A DNA stretch of 64,000 nucleotides from Anaerolineaceae bacterium (GTDB lineage: Bacteria; Chloroflexota; Anaerolineae; Aggregatilineales; Phototrophicaceae): assembly GCA_002702065.1 (NCBI GenBank), contig NZXX01000002.1:620001-684000 (forward strand), in the 5' to 3' direction. Every line of letters starts with the position of its first letter. Within the stretch, counting starts at the first letter, position 1. Positions 59,247 through 64,000 of the stretch are shown piece by piece. The translations under genes and the position numbers were made by a program. The notes beneath the pieces were generated by a model. The model was not told the DNA's origin, ran no database searches, and saw nothing but the letters and a program-made list of their open reading frames with translations.

Positions 59247-61289
59247 TCAGGTCGCAACCGGGCGCTGCCCAAACAGGCTTTCGAGTTCGTCTTCACACTC
59301 AGGGGCGGCCACGATCGTCACCCAATCACCGGTGCGAATATCGGTGTTGCCATGCGGGACCATCAGCTTGTTGTGGCGCTGAATCGAGGCGATGACACTT
59401 TCGGCAGGCCAGTGTACTTCCTGAATCAGCTTGCCGACGAGGGGTGAATTTTCTGGCACGTGCACTTCGAGGACATGGGCACCCGTCAGATGGTTGAGCC
59501 GGACCTGTTCCGCATTGTGCTGGTCCTGAAGCTTGCGGGCGATTGCCTTGTTATAGGCCTCGACAATATCGTGGCGGCTGAGCATCCCCACCAGCCGGTT
59601 GTTGCGTTCATTGACCACTGGCAGACGTCCAATATTGTGCAGCCCCATCAGGCGGATCGCACGCCACAGCACGTCGTCCGGGTGAACAATAACGACTTTG
59701 CTCACGGCAATATCGCCCACCGTTAGCTGGGCCGATTCTTCGGGGCGTTCCTCATAAACCCGCTGCAAATCGGACAGCGTAACCACCCCGACCAGATCGC
59801 CGTCATCATTTACCACACAGATGGAACGAACGTGGAAATGGCGCAGGGCGTCGCGCAGTTCGATGAGGGTCGCCTTTTCCGGGATCGTGTAGGCTTCATC
59901 CATGACCTCGCTTACCTTCACCCCCTGCATGAGGTCGATGTCGCGGCCTTCGGTCAGGTGAATGCCCTGCCGCGCCAGCCCTAACGCATAAATGCCCAGC
60001 GGCGCGAACCAGTTGGTCAGGTAGATGCACACCACCGCCGCCAGCATAATCGGCAGGATAAGCCGGTAATCATTGGTTAGCTCAAATACCAGCATGATGG
60101 CCGTAATGGGCGAGCGCACCACGCCTGCCATCATAGCCGCCATGCCGACAATGGCATAGGCTTGCGGGTCGCTGATTAATGTTCCGGCCTGGATATAGTT
60201 GATGACGCGGCCAAACACACTGCCGAACATCAGTCCGATAAACAGGGTCGGCGCAAAGACGCCACCGACGAACCCCCCGGCCAGACTGAACCCGGTCATA
60301 ACCATCTTGACGATGCCCAGCGCCAGCAGCAGCCAGACGGTGAATTCCTCTGGCCGGCTGAGCACTTCATTCATGGCTTCGCGGCCCGTGCCCAGAATCT
60401 GGGGCAGAAAAATGCCGACCACACCGACGACTGCCCCGGCAAAGGCCGTGCGGATGGGGCGCGGCCAGTGGCTGAACTTGTGCCACGTATCATGCTGCCA
60501 GTAGACGCTGCGGATAAAAATGGCGGCGATGGGGGCCAGCAGCAGGCCCATCAGCGCGTACAGCGGAATTTCGGCAGGGGTGCCCAGTGTGTAATTTAAG
60601 AGGTCCAGCGCCGGTTCGTGCAGGCCGAGTGTTTGCTCGATGGCCTGGCTGAGGACTGATGAAACGACGGCTGCCAGCACGACGACCCCGAAGGCGCTGG
60701 TCGTAAACTCGATAATGACGACTTCCAGAGCAAAAAACACCCCTGCAATCGGGGCGTTAAAAGCGGCGGCAATCGCGCTGGCGGCACCTGCCGCCACAAG
60801 CAGACGGATGCGCTCCTCCGTCAGGTTCAGGCGCTGACCCAGCATGGAGCCAATGTTCGCGCCGATCTGCACGCTGGGGTCTTCCGGGCCGACTGATGCT
60901 CCTGCGCCTAGCGAGATGGCCGCGCCCAGTGCTTTGGCAGGCAGCTTGCGATAGCGCAGATGCCCCCCCGCCAGCGCACAGGCTTCCATAATGCCTGCCA
61001 CCCCATGATGGCGCTCTGTGCCGACGAACCGGTTCATCAACCAGCCAACGATAAAGCCGGCCAGGGCCAGACCGACGACGATGGTCGCTTTGCCAAAGAA
61101 CCCGCCCAGCAGGTGTTCCATTTCGACGACAAAAATTTCGTGGAAAAACTCGATGCCGACCCGAAACAGCCAGATACTCAGCCCGGTTGCCAGCCCAACC
61201 GAGATGGCGACAATCAGCAGCAGTGAACTTTCGGAGGGCTGTAATTTTTGCAGCAGGCGAAAAAGCGGTGTCCGTTTGGTACTCAGCAT
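59247..61289 (-). CDS. ClC-family chloride channel with CBS pair and TrkA-C domain
   Basis: A 680-aa membrane protein. The ClC core has GAGASVGPEDPSVQIGANIG (selectivity region, with Glu in GPEDP as the likely gating Glu), AAFNAPIAGVFFALEVV and GGFVGGVFAPTLFIGLMFG. Two CBS domains occupy about 450-575 (VSEVMDEAYTIPEKATLIEL, ISKVVIVHPDDVLWRAIRLM-like), and a TrkA-C domain ends the chain (HVLEVHVPENSPLVGKLIQE). CBS and TrkA-C would sense nucleotides. ClC proteins are either channels or H+/Cl- antiporters. No ribosome site is obvious before the ATG. Confidence 0.92.
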   Translation of the reverse strand: MLSTKRTPLFRLLQKLQPSESSLLLIVAISVGLATGLSIWLFRVGIEFFHEIFVVEMEHLLGGFFGKATIVVGLALAGFIVGWLMNRFVGTERHHGVAGIMEACALAGGHLRYRKLPAKALGAAISLGAGASVGPEDPSVQIGANIGSMLGQRLNLTEERIRLLVAAGAASAIAAAFNAPIAGVFFALEVVIIEFTTSAFGVVVLAAVVSSVLSQAIEQTLGLHEPALDLLNYTLGTPAEIPLYALMGLLLAPIAAIFIRSVYWQHDTWHKFSHWPRPIRTAFAGAVVGVVGIFLPQILGTGREAMNEVLSRPEEFTVWLLLALGIVKMVMTGFSLAGGFVGGVFAPTLFIGLMFGSVFGRVINYIQAGTLISDPQAYAIVGMAAMMAGVVRSPITAIMLVFELTNDYRLILPIMLAAVVCIYLTNWFAPLGIYALGLARQGIHLTEGRDIDLMQGVKVSEVMDEAYTIPEKATLIELRDALRHFHVRSICVVNDDGDLVGVVTLSDLQRVYEERPEESAQLTVGDIAVSKVVIVHPDDVLWRAIRLMGLHNIGRLPVVNERNNRLVGMLSRHDIVEAYNKAIARKLQDQHNAEQVRLNHLTGAHVLEVHVPENSPLVGKLIQEVHWPAESVIASIQRHNKLMVPHGNTDIRTGDWVTIVAAPECEDELESLFGQRPVAT

Positions 61290-61466
61290 AGTTTGGTAGA
61301 TTTATGTCTTGTTGTTCGGGCATTTGAAGAGAACAAGGGACGCATGTCCCCTGAGGTCTTACTGCTCATTATACACCCGGAACGCGATGCTTCCAGTTTA
61401 CGTTAGCACGATTCTGCGCCAGTTGGTCGGTGCTGCTCAACGGGCGATGGGGATGCTGATTCGTGA

Positions 61467-61931
61467 TTATTCCATCTCGACATAATCCCGGCGCACCTGT
61501 TCCACCAGGTCGATCAGACTGTCCGGTGTGCAGGCCCGGTTGTGTATGTGATACCACAGCGACGCCAGCGTGATGCCGAGCGCATGCAGGTAGCGCGGGC
61601 CGCGCGGCTCTCCCCCGGCCAGAACGGCCTGCAACCCGGTTGATTCCATGCCCTGGTCGCGCAGGGCCAGCAGCACACCGGCAGGGTAGCGTGCCCACGC
61701 GGGCAGCGGTCGGTTGAGAACGGTGGTATAGGTTTTGGCGCTGCGATAGCTGAACGTGGTGCGTGCGTCGAGGTCGGCCACGCCGATAGTAAACGAAGGC
61801 TGGTCGATAAAGGCGGCAGCAACCCACATGTCCCGACCCGGTGCCTGCATGATCCAGTCCGGTGTGAGTGCCGGAAACTGTTCCTGGAAGGTCATGAGCA
61901 AGCGCATGGGCGGGTCGCCGGGGATATTCAC
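61467..61931 (-). CDS. Degenerate galactokinase N-domain-like protein
   Basis: A 154-aa protein. It lines up in order with the N-terminal part of galactokinases: WIMQAPGR matches IQAPGR, then a Phe and an AD pair at the spacing of the galactose-binding segment, PLPAWARYPAGVLLALRDQG matches the WANYVRGV region, AVLAGGEPRGPR matches SGNVPQGA, and LIDLVEQVRRDYVEME matches the helix before the ATP site. The catalytic GEHTDY and GLSSSA motifs are missing and the C-terminal half is absent. It probably has no kinase activity. GTG 61931 has AAAGGA 6 nt upstream. Confidence 0.55.
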   Translation of the reverse strand: MNIPGDPPMRLLMTFQEQFPALTPDWIMQAPGRDMWVAAAFIDQPSFTIGVADLDARTTFSYRSAKTYTTVLNRPLPAWARYPAGVLLALRDQGMESTGLQAVLAGGEPRGPRYLHALGITLASLWYHIHNRACTPDSLIDLVEQVRRDYVEME

Positions 61932-62047
61932 AAAGGTTCCTTTCCTGACGAATGGTCGACGCTATGAGACTATAGTTATCATAGCGCAAGATTGTTTGGT
62001 ACAATGTGCCGAATTCGCAATCTGGCGTAAGTATACAGGAATGCATC

Positions 62048-63412
62048 GTGCGGTATCGAATATTTGCACTGCTTGGGTTGAGTGGATTGTTTTTGCTGGG
62101 GTCGATTGCTTTTGCGACAGCGCAGAGCGAAGGTGTCGAGGTGAGCGACGCGGTGTGCAGCCCGGCCCTCGAAACGCTGTGGACCGAAGCCAGCCATGTG
62201 TGTATTGGCAAGCCGGTGGGTTATCTTTGCAATGGGGGCAGTGCGCCCCAGGCGGAACCGGCAGGCCCGGTCAGCAACTCGCTGGCGTCTGCGGGGGCGC
62301 TGGTCGAGGTGGGCGTGATCGAGTCGATTACGACGCAGCCGCTTACACTCGATACCGGTGGGCTGGCCTGGCTGCGGGTGGGTGACCCCACATTTACCGG
62401 TCTGATGGTCGGCGAAGTCAACCTGCGCAACGTGACCCCGCCCGATTTCCCGGCGTGGCAGTCGATGGTGGTTGAAACTGGCCCCGATGCGCTCGCCTGT
62501 GGTACGGCGCCGGGCAATGCTTTTGTCGTTCAGACGCCGATTGACCCGGAAACCAGCCTGCTCCGCACGAGTAACCTTGTCATCAACGGCACGTCGCTGG
62601 TCCTCAACGGCACCGTGCTGGTGCAAACGCGTGAGGCGCAAACGGTCTTCGTCAATCTGGGTGGTGTTTCGAGTGTGCTGGCACGTGGGCAGGAACAGGC
62701 GCTGCTGACGGGCGAGCAGATCAGTGTCCCGTATGCACCGGGGGATTTCAGTGTCCCGGCGGGGCCGCCCTCGATCGCCACACCGCTGGATGTAGCCGGC
62801 CTGACCAATCTCCCTGTCGGGTTGCTGGACCGTCCGCTGCAACTGCCGCAGCCCGGTTATGTCATGACGCAGGGACAGGTCAATATGCGCACCGAACCGA
62901 ACGCGCAAAGCGGCCTGATCTGGCAGGTTCCGGCAGGTGAGGTGATGAGCGTGCTGGGCCGCAACCCCGCCGGCGACTGGCTGCATGTCCAGTTGCGTAA
63001 CGGCCTGACCGGCTGGATGTTCGCGGAACTGCTGCGCCAGAATACCGGCGTTATTCAGACAAGCTACGAAGCGACCCCACTGCCGCCGCAGCGTTATGGC
63101 ACACTGGGCACGAACGCACGGGTGGTCGCCCCGGCGGGCCTGAATGTCCGCGAAGCGCCGGATGTGCAGTTTGGCACGATTGTGACTCTGCCGCTGGACA
63201 GCGAGGTGACGCTGCTGGCCCGCAGCCCCTATAGTCCCTGGGTCAAAGTGCAAACCGGGGATGTGGTCGGCTGGGCGGCGTTGATTGCGCTTGAAACCAG
63301 CGCGGTGATCTCGTCACTGCCGATTGATTACGATGTGCCGCCGCCGCCAGAACCGACGCGCATTCCGGGGTCGTTCGGCAACGCCTTCCCCGACCCGCGC
63401 AACAACAACTGA
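62048..63412 (+). CDS. Exported protein with two C-terminal SH3b domains
   Basis: A 454-aa exported protein. The signal peptide (ALLGLSGLFLLGSIAFATAQ) follows a GTG start at 62048 with AGGA 8 nt upstream. Residues 28-270 are a beta-rich region that I do not recognise, with six Cys residues early on. Two SH3b domains follow: QGQVNMRTEPNAQSGLIWQV ... GLTGWMFAELL (about 278-335) and AGLNVREAPDVQFGTIVTLP ... VVGWAALIALE (about 360-420). The tail is Pro-rich. It likely binds surface or wall polymers. A strong terminator follows. Confidence 0.85.
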   Translation: MRYRIFALLGLSGLFLLGSIAFATAQSEGVEVSDAVCSPALETLWTEASHVCIGKPVGYLCNGGSAPQAEPAGPVSNSLASAGALVEVGVIESITTQPLTLDTGGLAWLRVGDPTFTGLMVGEVNLRNVTPPDFPAWQSMVVETGPDALACGTAPGNAFVVQTPIDPETSLLRTSNLVINGTSLVLNGTVLVQTREAQTVFVNLGGVSSVLARGQEQALLTGEQISVPYAPGDFSVPAGPPSIATPLDVAGLTNLPVGLLDRPLQLPQPGYVMTQGQVNMRTEPNAQSGLIWQVPAGEVMSVLGRNPAGDWLHVQLRNGLTGWMFAELLRQNTGVIQTSYEATPLPPQRYGTLGTNARVVAPAGLNVREAPDVQFGTIVTLPLDSEVTLLARSPYSPWVKVQTGDVVGWAALIALETSAVISSLPIDYDVPPPPEPTRIPGSFGNAFPDPRNNN

Positions 63413-63434
63413 TTCGAGCTTCCGTTACAGACCG

Positions 63435-63466
63435 AGGGCGACACCACCATGTCGCCCTTTTTATTT
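63435..63466 (+). terminator. Rho-independent terminator of the SH3b gene
   Basis: AGGGCGACA (63435-63443) pairs with TGTCGCCCT (63450-63458) around a 6-nt loop and is followed by TTTTATTTT. Confidence 0.92.
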
Positions 63467-63482
63467 TGGGGCATCCTGCTGG

Positions 63483-64000
63483 TTATTGGCGGCCAACGAA
63501 CAAAGCGCCGGGGATACTGAACGTGTAGTCTGGCTGAATGTCAAACGCGGCGCGGATTTCGCCCGGTGCGCCATCGAACAGCGCCCGTAAAGCCTCGACG
63601 TACAGCGGCGGCGTGGCGATGCGGGTCACCCAGGCATCGAACGCCAGCGGCAGCATCCACTCGAAGGCCACTTCCGCCGTGAACCCGGCCCCGGCATACA
63701 ACGCCTGCCACTGCGCTTTGTTATGATCGCGAACGTGCGATGGGTCGCGCAGCAGTTCGATGGCTTGCAGAAAGGTGTCCTGCGCCGGGTCGTCGTGGGC
63801 CACGATATCGCTGAGGATAAACCGTCCACCGGGTTTGAGGACACGGGCAATTTCGGCCAGGGCCTGCGCCGGATGCGGCCAGTGATGCGCGCTGTACCGC
63901 GAAACGACCAGGTCAAACGTCGCGTCCGCAAATGGCAGGCTTTCGACGTCGCCCTGGCGCGTGGTCAGGTTGGTCAGGCTGCGTTCTGCCGCCAGCGTTT
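63483..64000 (-). CDS. SAM-dependent methyltransferase (class I), N-terminus beyond window
   Basis: A frame open to the right edge gives the C-terminal 171 residues of a class I methyltransferase of the UbiE/Methyltransf_11 type. GDVESLPFADATFDLVVSRY is the acidic-loop and motif-II region; ALAEIARVLKPGGRFILSDI is the diagnostic post-II segment. The SAM-binding GxGxG motif lies outside the window. The GTG inside the frame (63803) is not the start. It is convergent with the SH3b gene. The substrate is unknown. Confidence 0.88.
   Translation of the reverse strand, partial: TLAAERSLTNLTTRQGDVESLPFADATFDLVVSRYSAHHWPHPAQALAEIARVLKPGGRFILSDIVAHDDPAQDTFLQAIELLRDPSHVRDHNKAQWQALYAGAGFTAEVAFEWMLPLAFDAWVTRIATPPLYVEALRALFDGAPGEIRAAFDIQPDYTFSIPGALFVGRQ

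Noticed and set aside
61979..63253. 424-codon minus-strand frame opposite the SH3b gene
   Set aside because: Arg/His-rich shadow. The plus strand has a signal peptide and two SH3b domains.
1..64000. CRISPR array, prophage, insertion sequence, rRNA or tRNA
   Set aside because: No regularly spaced direct repeats, no transposase or integrase, and no cloverleaf or rRNA-like stretch was seen by eye. A tRNAscan or Infernal run would be needed to exclude small RNAs.

Overview
The window is a continuous stretch of ordinary bacterial chromosome of moderately high GC, with about 61 protein genes, short intergenic gaps and many ATGA-type start/stop overlaps. I see no rRNA, tRNA, CRISPR array, insertion sequence or phage gene. 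The gene set suggests a free-living, saccharide-scavenging member of the Chloroflexota (Anaerolineae-like). It includes secreted SH3b proteins, two PhyH dioxygenases, DUF4038 and GH5 glycosidases, an AglEFG-type sugar importer, a Ser/Thr kinase next to a receiver-like protein, and a RecA promoter with a GAAC-type SOS box. This assignment is an inference from family content; no phylogenetic marker other than RecA is present.

Layout: 0-6.2 kb carries a minus-strand metabolic run (SDR, metallophosphoesterase, PhyH, NHL propeller), then a nitrilase-family amidase and a secreted GH5 glycosidase. 6.2-12.8 kb has nitroreductase, DUF1003, a DUF4038 glycosidase, two GNATs, queC, a Nudix hydrolase and a possible tandem-PGDYG protein. 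13-19.3 kb is a surface and signalling block: a PA14+SH3b protein, a Ser/Thr kinase, a degenerate-receiver/roadblock-like protein, a di-haem peroxidase, and an ECF sigma factor with a small basic partner. 19.6-31.2 kb is the sugar-nucleotide and glycosyltransferase block (two epimerases, gmd, two divergent paralogous GT2s, a GT4 and a GT-C-like membrane protein), interrupted by a quinone reductase, pdxA and a GNAT.

31-36 kb has a PL22-like lyase and two orphan histidine kinases around a 124-aa STAS-like protein. 36-38 kb has a PduO-type adenosyltransferase and recA with a very clear regulated promoter. 38-43 kb has a cysteine-synthase-like enzyme, PhyH and a sulfatase in one direction, plus a DinB-like protein and an aldo/keto reductase. 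43-48 kb has a TauE/SafE permease, then the most novel locus: a 172-aa protein and a 488-aa TIM-barrel glycosidase-like protein that share an unrecognised domain of about 100 residues, followed by a HEAT-like protein and an alpha/beta hydrolase.

48-56 kb is a coherent alpha-glucoside/trehalose module: treS, then aglG, aglF, aglE and a LacI regulator. The regulator has a consensus promoter followed directly by a perfect 14-bp operator. The transporter ATPase is not in the window. 56-64 kb holds ScyD-like and YceI-like exported proteins, a minimal nucleotidyltransferase, a ClC channel with CBS and TrkA-C domains, a short protein that looks like a degenerate galactokinase N-domain, an SH3b protein and a methyltransferase cut by the window edge. 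A dispersed palindrome (GTAGGGGCGA...TCGCCCCTAC) occurs three or four times between genes.
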